DNA of 64,000 nucleotides from NCBI GenBank assembly GCA_958510825.1, contig OY294049.1, positions 21,011,536-21,075,535 on the forward strand, written 5' to 3'. The notes beneath the pieces were generated by a model, which saw only the letters and a program-made list of their open reading frames with translations, was not told the origin of the DNA and searched no databases. Both the position numbers and the translations under genes were made by a program. Positions 11,387-20,776 of this stretch are shown here, one piece after another (the stretch's first letter is position 1; each line of letters begins with the position of its first letter). This DNA is from Brachypterus glaber. Taxonomy: Eukaryota; Arthropoda; Insecta; Coleoptera; Kateretidae.

Positions 11387-11620
11387 TTAAAGCGTTCTTA
11401 AGTTATCGTGCTTACAAGATTTCCCGGACAGACCGATCGACCGATCGACCGATAGACCGATCGACCGATAAACCCACAATTTTTTTTTTGCTTGAAATTG
11501 ATTTATATCGACATAAAACGTCATAAAACGCAAAAATTCGCAAAAAAAAATTGAAAATTTTTGCACGAATACAAGGCTTTTCGAAATTTTGAAAACTTTC
11601 AAAATGGGAAAGCAATACGT
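11387..11620 (-). repeat. GACC/GATC tetranucleotide element, copy 2
   Basis: A run of GACCGATC-type tetramers spans 11427-11470. The flanks AAGCGTTCTTAAG upstream and CGACATAAAACGTCATAAAA downstream resemble those around 22980-23130 (GAGTTCTTGAG, then tetramers, then GGATATAAAACTTTG). The minus-strand open frames across it translate the tetramers as Ser-Val-Asp-Arg repeats and are not genes. Confidence 0.55.
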
Positions 11621-12693
11621 GATATCCTTTGAAAAAAAAATATATATTTATTTTGTTACAAAAATAAATGCCTTTGTTCTATCTGAGAAAGTTAGGACAA
11701 AATGATCTCAAAAGTCCAATCAAATTACTAAGATCTGTAAAATTAGTCCTAGTCCTGACTTATTCGTCTAGTAAAGACTAGTTAGGACAATTTTATTTAG
11801 AAAACACTGAAAATTTTCCACTTAGGAGAAACATCTTAGATTTTAGTATTTGGGTTTTAGATAGGACATTTCTTTTTAGTAGGCACATGGAGCTAGTGTA
11901 AAGCAATACAATGATGTGCTTATCCCAAAAAAGGAATTTTTGCAGATAGGACAACTTGTCCTAGCATGGCAGAATAATACATGCACGAGAGAAATTGTTT
12001 CATGATTCTAAAAGTAAGGTCTTTCCAACTAGCTATTTTTACAAAATTATATAACACAAAGAAAATAAATAATAGCTTAGTATTAAAATCGTTAAATAAA
12101 TGACTTTTTGTGTAATAAATAGTCAGTTGGGGAGTAAGCAAATAAATTTAAAAACAAATTTAAAATGACTGGCTTTATAATATTTCATAAAAAAAAATTC
12201 AGTTTCATATTGTAATTTTTATAGGAAAAAAATCCTTTTATTTATTTTACCTGTGACCGTAATAATATATTTTGTATATTATTTGTTCATTAAAATAAAT
12301 ATGGCTTGGAATATATAACGTTAAGTAAACAGATCAATAAAAACAAAATACCCTCACGCAACTCACGTGATTTTTTACACGAAAAATGCAAAAGCGTGTT
12401 GATATATCATGAGTGTAACAAAAGAAAATACAGAAAAGAAACGATTATTGACCTTAATGGATTATGTTTCATAATAGTAATAAGTAAAAACAATATTTAT
12501 GTGTATGGATCCAATTTAGATAAATAACCTTTTTTTTTTTCAAGCGTACTAAAATGCTCATATTTTATAACTGAACAAACTAGATAGAAGTGATCTTTTT
12601 TTTAGGTAAAAAAATAGGTTCATTGTTGTCTGCTGTAAAAAAAAAATAGCAAAACCGCCACTGGCGGCAGCACTCTTTGATTTTGATGACAGC
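11621..12693. other. Non-coding stretch
   Basis: It contains the right-hand site of the GACAAGTTGTCC inverted pair (about 11941-11963) and AT-rich sequence. The open frame at 12306-12527 has no recognisable domain and I do not call it a gene. Confidence 0.4.
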
Positions 12694-12768
12694 TATACTT
12701 CACAGTTGTACCATGCCTCACAACCCCACTTATATTGTATTGTATTGTATTGTATACTTCACAGTTGT
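12694..12768 (+). mobile_element. Minute retro-insertion with 16-bp TSD
   Basis: TATACTTCACAGTTGT occurs at 12694-12709 and again at 12753-12768, flanking only 43 bp. The insert ends in a pentanucleotide tail, (ATTGT)4. A direct repeat plus a short 3' tail is the signature of target-primed retrotransposition, so this is probably an extremely 5'-truncated LINE or SINE copy. Its body (CCTCACAACCCCA) weakly resembles the LINE 3' end near 15470. Confidence 0.7.
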
Positions 12769-12837
12769 TTGTTTATTATGTAAACAGGTCGTTGACTCGA
12801 GATTCTGTGCAAAAACGTTGTGTGAAATTGATTAAAA

Positions 12838-13040
12838 ATGATCGAAGATGAATATATGGACTGCACACCTACAAATCTCTCCGAAATTGCAAATGCTACA
12901 TTAGACAAATTACCATCAAAATCTTGAAAATTGTACGATTCAGCCTACGAAAAATGTTTAAAGTGGGCTAAGAAAGGTTTAAGCTAATTCCGAAAGTGTT
13001 TTATTGGCATATTTTAATCCTTTGTTATTGAATAAATTAA
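12838..13040 (+). pseudogene. Crypton-like tyrosine recombinase, N-terminal fragment
   Basis: From ATG at 12838 the frame reads 29 codons ending DKLPSKS, then TGA (12925-12927), then KLYDSAYEKCLKWAKKG. After a one-base shift near 12981 it continues ANSESVLLAYFN. LPSKS-x-KxY-x3-YxxxxxW followed by ENVLLAYF-like sequence is how the N-terminal core-binding region of Crypton/KIAA1958-type tyrosine recombinases begins in insects (recognition from family knowledge). About 60 residues remain and the catalytic domain is absent. One stop and one frameshift make it a pseudogene. It could instead be a decayed copy of a domesticated host relative. Confidence 0.55.
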
Positions 13041-13161
13041 ATGCAAAAATTAATATAAAAAATAATATTTAGGACGCTTGTAGAAAAAATAGTACATTTC
13101 ACTCAGAGATAAAGTTCTTTTTTACTTTTCCTCTTAGTAAAACAATATATTGTATATAGTA

Positions 13162-13897
13162 TATACCGGGTGAGTTTCAATCCAAGTAATAAAATGGGAT
13201 TGTTTTCAGCTTATATTTCTTAACAAGCGCTACAAAATAGCGTACAGAATTATTTTTTTGCACTTCCGGTGTCGCCGGAAACTGAGTCAATTTTATATTT
13301 TTAAATTACAACTTCTGTATATTTTTGCATTTTTGAATTCAGAAAACAATTTTACATCTAAAAAAAATCATTTAATTAATTTTTTATTTATTTAAAAAAA
13401 GCTTAATCCGGCAAAAGTGAAAATGAAAGAAAAAAAAGTACACCATTTTATAGCCCTTAAAATAGCGCACCAAAAAGTTAAGACCGTTTTAAAAAATTTA
13501 AAGTACAAAACAATTACCATATGTTGGTTTTTACAAAAAAATTGTATTTTTCTCACATTTAGCAAATAAATTAGATTTTATTTATAAAAATAAATCTTGT
13601 ATGTTAATAAAAAATAAATAAAAAAAACGCACTAAAAAAAATAAAAAAATTTAAATGATTTTTTTAATGTAATTTTGTTTTCTGGATCCAAAAATCCAAA
13701 AACAATATACAGGGGGTGCCATTTAAAAAAAAAATATTTTACTTAGTTTCCGGCGAAACCGGAAGTGCAAAAAAATAATTTTGTACGCCCTTTTGTAGCC
13801 CTTGTTAAGAAATATAAGCTACAAAAAATTTGTGTTGATCGGACTGAAAAATGACCCATTTTAAGGGGTGTCCATGGACTGAAAATCACCCGGTATA
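13162..13897. mobile_element. Palindromic element with TATACCGGGTGA ends
   Basis: 736 bp. The left end TATACCGGGTGAGTTTCAAT and right end (reverse complement TATACCGGGTGATTTTCAGT) are inverted. Longer matching arms contain CTTATATTTCTTAACAAG, then ATTATTTTTTTGCACTTCCG, then CGCCGGAAACT in inverse at 13740-13830. The right arm carries about 40 bp absent from the left. It shares terminal bases with the TATACCGGGTGTCCC MITE but not the body. No coding. Confidence 0.85.
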
Positions 13898-14580
13898 CTG
13901 TTTTCTTACCATTCATGTTGTTTTTTTATATTTATTTTAAATTGCTTTCTCATCCCAGAGAGCCTATTTTAACAAAAAATGAACAATATTACTAGAATGT
14001 GTTTTGGATTTAATTGTCTTACAGTTTTTAAGTATGACGACGCAATGTTTCTGGTTTTATTCAGTCTTCAACAGTTTTCAAGCTAATACTGACTTATACC
14101 TCGTGAGCAGTGAGCAGTATAATTAATTTAAACAATAAATTGCTAAAATAAAACATTTTCAGTTTGCCTTATTTAAAAAAAGAACTTTCTGTGGGTATTT
14201 ATTGTATTTTCAGAAATCAGAGTATTTCAAAATTCGTCAGGTTTGAAAAACTACGAAATAAAAATTAAATGATTATAAAAGGCTTTTTAGTGGATTTTCA
14301 TTTTAAAAATTCCGACAATTAAAAAAAAAAGGAAATGAAGGAATTTCAACTAGGAAACTTGAGACTTTCTGTGAACCAAAGCTCCTTTGTTCACAAATAA
14401 AGAACACAGGTCAAAAACGATCAGAGTCGTTTTTTTTCAAAAATTAAATTTTATAGCAATAAACAAAGCATATCGGTCCACGACACTCCGTAAAAGCGAA
14501 ATTGCAAAAAGTTCACTTATGTAATTTTTATGACAAATGCTATATAAAAATATAACAAAGTTGCTGTTTACCACGAAAGA
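13898..14580. other. AT-rich non-coding DNA
   Basis: No recognisable gene or paired element ends. Confidence 0.4.
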
Positions 14581-14912
14581 ATGAATGATGGTAGTTGCAT
14601 TTATCAAAAAAATACCTTGGCAGAGCCTTCAGGAAAGACTGTTCGAAGTCGCATCAATACTGTTGCTCGATTGATGCGTGAAATGCGACTTCGGACATTG
14701 GAATATAAATTTTTAGGTCTTCTGATCAATGAAATAAAGTTATTTTGCTTCATAATTATACTATATAGTTTGACGCACGGATCTGTGGCTACGGGAAATA
14801 TGTTTGAAATGTGTGTGAAAGTGGGAGGCCCGATGTAGGCACGCACGCCTTATAACGCGATTGATCCCTACCCCTTACGTCGGAGACTATCTTTCATGCG
14901 GAGAACTATACT
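14581..14912. other. Unassigned sequence with nested dyad
   Basis: An open frame at 14581-14838 (+) encodes 85 residues with no known domain. At 14645-14692 there are nested inverted words (GAAGTCGCA/TGCGACTTC and GCATCAAT/ATTGATGC) that can pair in alternative ways. The more GC-rich flank to about 14900 may be a remnant of an unidentified element. I do not call a gene. Confidence 0.3.
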
Positions 14913-15053
14913 TGGTGTATTAGAAAAACCGCCAATAGTTTTAAGGGGTGATTCTACATCAGAAAATATGAAAAAGTTCTATAAATATATGTCTAAAAAT
15001 GGGTTGAGTATAAAATCGGGTTTTATTTTATATAACTAAGTAACCCTTTGAGA

Positions 15054-15411
15054 ATTGCGAATAATTGAAAGAAAAATATTAAGAGCAATACTAGGTCCAC
15101 TAAGAATAGCAGAGAACGAATATAGAATTAGAACCAATCAGGAGATACTGCAAGAGTTAGAAGGAAAAGATATTGTAAATAAGATTAAGGAAAAACGGGT
15201 ACAATGGTTAGGACATATATGGAGAGCTGGAAATACAGCAACTATATTTTCAATACTACAGTGGGAGCCAGGTGGAAAAAAAAGAGTAGGAAGACCTAGG
15301 TCAAAATGGATAACAGAAGTAACTCAAGACTTGGAGAGAATAGACGTTGGAAACTGGAAACATAAAACAAGAAACAGAAAGGAATGGAGAGAAATAGCCA
15401 AGAGGATGTGA
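15054..15411 (+). pseudogene. LINE reverse transcriptase C-terminal tail (RTE/Jockey-like)
   Basis: About 118 open codons encode only the segment after the RT catalytic domain of a LINE protein. Recognisable blocks are RIIERKILRAILGP, YRIRTNQEILQEL, the conserved KRVQWLGHIWR, and KKRVGRPRSKW followed by a Trp/Arg-rich end (RNRKEWREIAKRM). This order is typical of insect endonuclease-reverse transcriptase C-termini. The apparent TTG start is just the truncation point. The frame is undamaged, suggesting fairly recent insertion, but with no RT or endonuclease it cannot act. Confidence 0.85.
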
Positions 15412-15497
15412 GACGGAGAGTATGAGGACTGATCCACCTCAAAAATTGGATTTGGATTTCACTAGAAGCGGCTCAACCCCACATGGGGTGTATAGCC

Positions 15498-15540
<43 letters not shown>
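15054..15540 (+). mobile_element. 5'-truncated LINE with 13-bp TSD and (TA)n tail
   Basis: The insertion is bracketed by the direct repeat TAACCCTTTGAGA at 15041-15053 and 15541-15553. It contains a LINE C-terminal coding fragment, a 3' UTR with GGCTCAACCCCACATGGGGT, and a (TA)n run of about 42 bp (15499-15540) as the 3' tail. It sits in the left arm of the old palindromic element. Confidence 0.85.
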
Positions 15541-15543
<3 letters not shown>

Positions 15544-15946
15544 CCCTTTGAGATATAGCAACAAGGTTTGACAAGATATAATCTTAATAAAGCCTATCTT
15601 TACGTTATTTTATGTGGTTGTTTTAAGCTGGGGCGTGCGAAACAGCAGGGCCTTATCAGATTTTTCCCCAAACTTTTTTCTCTATAACTTTTTTGTGGAT
15701 TTATTACAAGAATAATATTCTTTAGGTAAAAATACATAAAATCTTATTATAATACTGTAGGAAGGTAAAATTTCACGTTCTGAGGATGAAAAATTAAACA
15801 CTAAAATGTTAAAAACCTAAGTTTCAATGATGCAAGGTAAATGAATATTATAAAGTAAATAAAAATAATAGACAGGTACTTTATTATTTATTAAACTAAT
15901 CCTAAGAGAGCTATGGTCTCCTAAAAATTTACCTTTGCTAAAGGAC

Positions 15947-15981
<35 letters not shown>

Positions 15982-17242
15982 GGTCTTTATTAAAATAAGT
16001 ACAAAAGTTACAAGATTATTTTAACTATTGGGCGAGGTTTAGTTCGACCGATAGATTTCTTGCTGAGCTTCTCAGGCACAACAAAAAGAGCTACCAGCCG
16101 CCTATTCTTCCACCTAACCCAGGGAGAGAATAATGACATAGAAAACAATATTAAATATAAAAAAAAAATATATGAACATTTATACAATATAAATAAATAG
16201 AAATAAATACATAAAAAATAAATTTTGTTGAGAATATGTTTATCAAAAAATAAGGATAAAAACGTATATCAGGTAGATAGAGACTGCAATTGTTTTTGAA
16301 ATGTTAGCTTAAATAATTGTTTATTAAAAGCGAGTAAAGATTTAGTATGTTTTAAATTAGGAGATAAATCATTAAAGAACGTGGCAATGTTGTATGAGAA
16401 TGACCGTTTATATAGTTCAGAACTGTGTTTAGAGACAGTAAGGGTGCTCTGAAAACGTATATTTATATTGTGAACATCAGATCTATAACGGATTTTTTGG
16501 TAAAGATATGGTGGTGATTGGTTAGATATTATCTTAAAAAACAGGCAGGCAGAATGTAGATACCTACGGTTTTCCATATTTAGCCTATTTGCTTGGACAA
16601 ATGTGTGACTTATATGATCATATTTTCTAATACCATATATTAACCTCAAACAGGAGTTTTGTAGTTTCTGTATACGAACCGTATCCGTTCTGGTGAGACA
16701 GGGACCATAAACAACATCGCAGTAATTCATCTGAGACAGGACAAGAGATTCACACAACATAGTTTTAGTGCTTTTATTCAAATAGTATCTATTTTGGTAA
16801 ATGGAACCCTGTGGAACTCCTGTGAGCATGCGTACAAAAATTTGAGTAAGCTTTTTGTAAACATCTAGAGACATGTTGAGTGAATCTAAAGTCCGTATCC
16901 ACGGTCAATCCAAGGTTCTTAGCATTATCTGTATAGTTATTACTGAGTTATTTAGTTCAACAGCAAGGTCCATATTTAAAAATCGTTGTCTATCATTTTT
17001 TCGACCAAATAAAACAACGGTCGACTTACTAGCATTTAAATTCAAGCAATGTTTAACAGAGAGTTCATGAATATTATTTAGATCAAAATTAAGAGCTGCA
17101 ACTGCCTGTGGCGCCTCATCAAGTTTAAAGGACAAGGATAACTGGGTATCATCAGCGTAAAAGTGGTCCACGCAAGATAAACAAACTAAAGCAAAACATA
17201 CAATATATATATAATAAAATATTGTATGTTTTGCTTTAGTTT
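15947..17242 (-). mobile_element. 5'-truncated CR1/L2-like LINE in the old palindrome
   Basis: On the minus strand it runs from a snapback hairpin at 17182-17242 to a (TTA)n tail at 15947-15980. On the element's sense strand AATAAAGACC, a polyadenylation-like signal, immediately precedes the tail. The palindromic host sequence continues on each side, with the 4-bp direct repeat GGAC at 15943-15946 and 17243-17246. The 3' UTR (15981-16268) has no coding. Confidence 0.8.
16269..17181 (-). pseudogene. LINE reverse transcriptase, C-terminal half, broken
   Basis: Reading down the minus strand, the catalytic block is FYADDTQLS (Tyr-Ala-Asp-Asp at 17148-17159), then LNASKSTVVLFGRK. A frameshift near 16950 leads to DNAKNLGLTVDTDFRFTQHV and CLQKAYSN. 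A short foreign piece at about 16806-16845 follows, and then NRYYLNKSTKTMLCESLVLS, MNYCDVVYGPCL and PPYLYQKIRYRSDVHN to a stop after QSLST. The upstream RT blocks and the endonuclease are missing. The order YADDTQ, NYCDVVYGP and DHISH fits the CR1/L2 or Jockey superfamily as found in insects. The short piece encodes TGVPQGSI, which belongs upstream of YADD in a normal RT. Confidence 0.85.
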
Positions 17243-17243
17243 G
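17182..17243. repeat. Perfect 25-bp hairpin at LINE 5' junction
   Basis: The 25 bases at 17182-17206 (CAAACTAAAGCAAAACATAC then AATAT) are perfectly inverted at 17219-17243, with a 12-base AT loop. It sits exactly between the truncated LINE and its GGAC target repeat, as expected for a snapback or template-switch event at the end of reverse transcription. Confidence 0.85.
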
Positions 17244-17379
17244 GACCATAGAAGCTTTAAAATCAATTTTTCGACGTGCATGTATAGAAACTTTTTTGCT
17301 TAGTTTTTGATGTAGAATCACCCTGCATCATTAAAATTGTAGTTTTTAGTATTTTAATTTTTTTAGATATCTTTGTTAG

Positions 17380-17529
17380 TGAACGTTCAAGTATTACGTA
17401 ACGCTCCTAGGGGGGTGGAGGTCATTTTGGAGTGTTACGCCCATGTTAATGATATATAAAAATAGCGTTAGAAGGTGCGATGGTGGTCCAAAATGATCAA
17501 AATTTACGTTACGTAATACTTAACGTTCC
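17380..17529. mobile_element. MITE with AAGTATTACGTAACG ends
   Basis: Inverted ends GAACGTTCAAGTATTACGTA (left) and, reversed, GGAACGTTAAGTATTACGTA (right) enclose a G-rich centre with GGTCATTTTGG/CCAAAATGATC in inverse. It is about 150 bp with no coding. A similar end, GCGTTACGTAATACTTAAAC, lies at about 63863-63882. Confidence 0.8.
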
Positions 17530-17873
17530 CTTAGATCTATTAGACTTTAAACCTGCAATTTTGTTTCCTGATCATTTTTCATCTTGTGACCTACATCGTT
17601 TTCCCCTGTAGTCTTTAAATTCTTTTACGTCAAAATAAATGCTAAACGATAATACTACAAACAGTTTGAAAAAAAATAATTATATTATTGTTCTCTGTAC
17701 TAAAGTATACTTCATAGCCTTTTATAGAGAGAAAATTATAATTACTATTTATAAGAAATAATATAACAAGCCATGAAGATATGTAATACTTCGAATTCCT
17801 TAGTGTACCGTCAACTGGGGTAACTTCGGATGGTGTGGGTGACTTTGGACACTTTTTCAAAAACTCCTTGAAG
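17530..17873. other. Non-coding stretch
   Basis: No gene is recognised. Minus-strand open frames here include the neighbouring Thr/Cys-rich palindrome and are not supported. Confidence 0.4.
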
Positions 17874-17978
17874 CAAAGCACGTGTGCACAAGTTGTGAGG
17901 TTGTGTGCACAAGTTGTAGTATTCAATTCCACAACTTGTGGATATGACCCCACAACTTTTGTGTGCACACGTGCTTTG
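17874..17978. repeat. 105-bp palindrome with CACGTG ends
   Basis: CAAAGCACGTGTGCAC at 17874-17889 is perfectly inverted at the right end (to 17978). Between them ACAAGTTGTG/CACAACTTGTG words occur several times in both orientations. CACGTG is an E-box core, but the repeat structure suggests a foldback element rather than a promoter. Confidence 0.7.
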
Positions 17979-18409
17979 GTTCAGAGGGTTTTTCATTCCA
18001 GTTGACTCATTAGATTGAATACTTAGTATATTGTCAATATTATTTTTGCCAAAAATTTTCTGTAAGGTTTTTAATGGATAAAAAAAAATAAGGAACATAA
18101 AAAGCACGAAGATTTACCTAGCAAGAATTAAAGAAAAAGGGAACATGAACAAGTACAACAAATGTTTAATTTTAAATGTTTTATTCAAAATGTTTAAAAG
18201 TTATTAGGGAAACAGTTCAAAAATTTACTGTCATCTCACAATGTGGGTTGGTAGCTTTCTGCTTAACGCGGCCGAATTATTTTCGTTAATTTTGTATACC
18301 TAAATTAATGGGCAGTCCCTAGCACAAGTTTAAAGCCTAATTGGAACTCCCCATGACTTTGTAGTATATAGCTCAATAAATAAATAAAAATTGCGTTTTC
18401 TTCCGATTG
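17979..18409. other. Non-coding stretch
   Basis: Nothing recognisable beyond AT-rich sequence. Confidence 0.4.
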
Positions 18410-18575
18410 TTGTTTTTCTATTTATTATTTATTTATTTATTTATTATTTGTTTGTTTAACCTCGTACTATTCTACTTAATTAAGCATCCCCTAAGTCCAG
18501 GACTTGTGTGGGCTGGTAGTAGAGGGAACCACCGGCTTATACTGACTTTCGAACCAGTTACCAGTAGAAAAATTA
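18410..18575 (-). mobile_element. tRNA-derived SINE-like element, copy 2
   Basis: On the minus strand the order is GGTTCGAAAGTC (like a Pol III B-box, about 18547-18558), a body, the 65-bp segment identical to 9381-9445 (18450-18514), and a tail of AAAT/AATA units (about 18410-18450). B-box, unique body and short A-rich repeat tail fit a tRNA-derived SINE. I cannot see a convincing A-box, so the head may be truncated. Confidence 0.55.
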
Positions 18576-18825
18576 ATTTTTGCAAAATATACAACCATAA
18601 ACATTTCACTATTCAAAGTAATATTTTCTGAAAATTCGGACGTTTCTTCTATTTTCTTCTATTTTTAATATTTTTTTGAAAAGTAGCACCCCCTATAACA
18701 TTTTTCTTTATGTATAATTTTTTTTCAAACTTGTACACAAATTTCCGTTAATCAAAGTACTTACTTAAGTACTAACTGTTTTTTTGATTTTATATAATTT
18801 TTAGATTATTTATTCATTTTTAGAG
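18576..18825. other. AT-rich non-coding DNA
   Basis: Nothing recognisable. Confidence 0.35.
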
Positions 18826-19440
18826 CTTGAAGAATATATTTTTTGCACGACTAAAACCTAATTTTACGCTTTCATTTTCGGGACTAAACTTGCCGTTTTT
18901 CTCCCTAGGGAATAAAAATCACGGCAACCTTGATAATATTAAAATATTATATTTACTATGTGCTTTGCTGGTTCAAAAATTAGGTTTGGTGGTGTTTTGT
19001 AATAAATTAGCGATTCAAACAAATTTATTTGATTTTAACAAAGAAAACCTTTAAAAATAACATTGTTATAACAATTTATACATAACTTAAAATTTATCAT
19101 CACCGCCCATTTTTTTGACGTTTGTGTCAACCATATTAAAAAAACAATTGAAATCGCGATAGCCATGAAACTGACTCTTCGCAATTTACAAGCATCTTGA
19201 TTAAATTACGAAAATAAAACAACCGATTTTAGACGCGTGGTTTTTAATTTTAATTTTATCTACCTACCTAAATTATGTTTGGTCCTGCAAAAAATAGTAT
19301 ATATACCTCAGGACTAAACTTTGCTGTTTTAGTCCCTTGCATTACTGTTTCCCTTGCTCACTACGCTCGCTCAGGAAACACTAATGCAGCGGGACTAAAA
19401 CAGCCAGTTTAGTCCCTTGGTATATAAATAACTATTTTTT
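18826..19440 (+). mobile_element. 0.6-kb repeat family G, copy 1
   Basis: Nearly identical in the same orientation to 44247-44828. Shared segments include GCACGACTAAAACCTAATTT, ATTTTCGGGACTAAACTTGC, AATTAGGTTTGGTGGTGTTT and GACGCGTGGTTTTTAATTTT. The 3' part (19291-19438) is a long hairpin: AAATAGTATATATACC...GGACTAAA and its inverse, with a loop containing CTCACTACGCTCGCTC. The 75-codon open frame inside is not conserved coding. Superfamily unknown. Confidence 0.8.
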
Positions 19441-20094
19441 GTAAAAAAGTTTTAACTCCACATTGGTTTTCGAACATAAAACTTAACAAACTGTCTTGTC
19501 TCAGTATGTTCCCTGTCATTTAAACCTATCCGTGCTAGACATAATCTCAGTACATTTTGCAAAGATGAGGTGATTCGTGGTAAATTTAAAGACAGACCCT
19601 TACGTCTTTATCCAACTTTATCCACTATGAATATTAATATGTAAAACAGAGATGTATCTGGAATTTTAAACAGAGCCTAAGCTATATACTTATTTTAATG
19701 ATTAATACACTGAAAAAAATTTTTGTGTGATGTTCAATGCATAGCAGCCTTTACGCCAAGATACAGCTCAATAAATAAAATGTTTACCACCAAACCATGA
19801 CTCTTTATAAAACACTAAGCAGACTTAAAATAGACTTAAAAATATTGCTATTTGGTAGTTAAGGGTTTTTAATATTAGATTATCGACATCAACCTTAAAT
19901 ATATACAGTACAGTCCAAAAGTCAAACCTCTCTTAACTTTTAAACTGGTAGATATAATTATTTAATATAGTTATTTTTACAGAGAAGTAGAAAGCCCTAA
20001 ACAAGCTTTATTCTGGGGGCTCTCTATAATTTTTATTATATTCCAAACTTTAACAAGTAACATTAATTTTACAGTAGGAAACCAATTTTGAGCC
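19441..20094. other. Non-coding stretch
   Basis: No gene or repeat boundary seen. Confidence 0.4.
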
Positions 20095-20628
20095 ACTTTT
20101 GGCTTTTGACTACTCTTTAGGTGGGTAACAGACAAACAATCAACCAAATCGGAGGGGCCGATACCAAGTATGGCTCTTCTTAAATAATTTTGTACTATGC
20201 CAAAAGATGGTTTGTCTTATTAATGTGTTTGGATCCAAACTTAAGGATATCACAACTTTTTTTAATAAAACTGCTCTACAAAAATAGTTTTTTTTTTAAT
20301 TTTCCGGATACTTTTTAGTTGCTTCTGGCCATATTTAAAGCGCTGATTTCGGAACCTTTTTACTTTTGGCTTTTGACTACTCTTTAGGTGGGTAACAGAC
20401 AAACAATCAGCCAAATCGGAGGGACCGATACCAAGTATGGCTCTTCTTAAATAATTTTGTACTATGCCAAAAGATGGTTTGTCTTATTAATGTTTTTGGA
20501 TCCAAACTTAAGGATATCACAACTTTTTTTAATAACACTGCTCTACAAAAATAGTTTTTTTTTTAATTTTCCGGATACTTTTTAGTTGCTTCTGGCCATA
20601 TTTAAAGCGCTGATTGCGGAACCTTTTT
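20095..20628 (+). repeat. 267-bp tandem duplication
   Basis: Units at 20095-20361 and 20362-20628 share ACTTTTGGCTTTTGACTACT, GCCAAAAGATGGTTTGTCTT and CTGGCCATATTTAAAGCGCT with few differences. The end of unit 2 also pairs with 20690-20725: GCTGATTGCGGAACCT against AGGTTCCGAAATCAGC, forming a local hairpin. A diverged reverse-orientation relative lies near 48465-48560. Confidence 0.85.
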
Positions 20629-20776
20629 ACCTTTTTCTCTATAGGCTCGTTTTTTTTTTTGAGATACAGCGCACAGTATTTTTTTTTGTCTATAGAAAAA
20701 CGAAAATAGGTTCCGAAATCAGCGCATCAAATCAGATGCAACTAAAATGGTGTCGGCAACACTCACGGTTGAGCAG

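Larger units (their letters stand above)
14913..17360. mobile_element. Old copy of the 1.19-kb palindromic element, split by two LINEs
   Basis: Three pieces match the complete copy at 38532-39717 in order. 14913-15053 has GGTGATTCTACATCA and ATATGTCTAAAAATG. 15541-15946 has CCCTTTGAGATATAGCAAC, the GCGTGCGAAAC word, AATACTGTAGGA and GAGCTATGGTCTCCTAAA. 17243-17360 has TTTTTCGACGTGCATGTATA and CTTAGTTTTTGATGTAGAAT. Most of the right arm is missing after 17360. The pieces are separated by independent LINE insertions, so this copy predates both. Confidence 0.8.

Noticed and set aside
11387..11615. Minus-strand frames with Ser-Val-Asp-Arg repeats
   Set aside because: Translation of a GACC/GATC tetranucleotide tract in two frames; no domain and no conservation expected.
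17642..18107. Cys/Thr-rich minus-strand frames
   Set aside because: Mostly produced by the CAAAGCACGTG palindrome and AT-rich flanks; no recognisable protein family.
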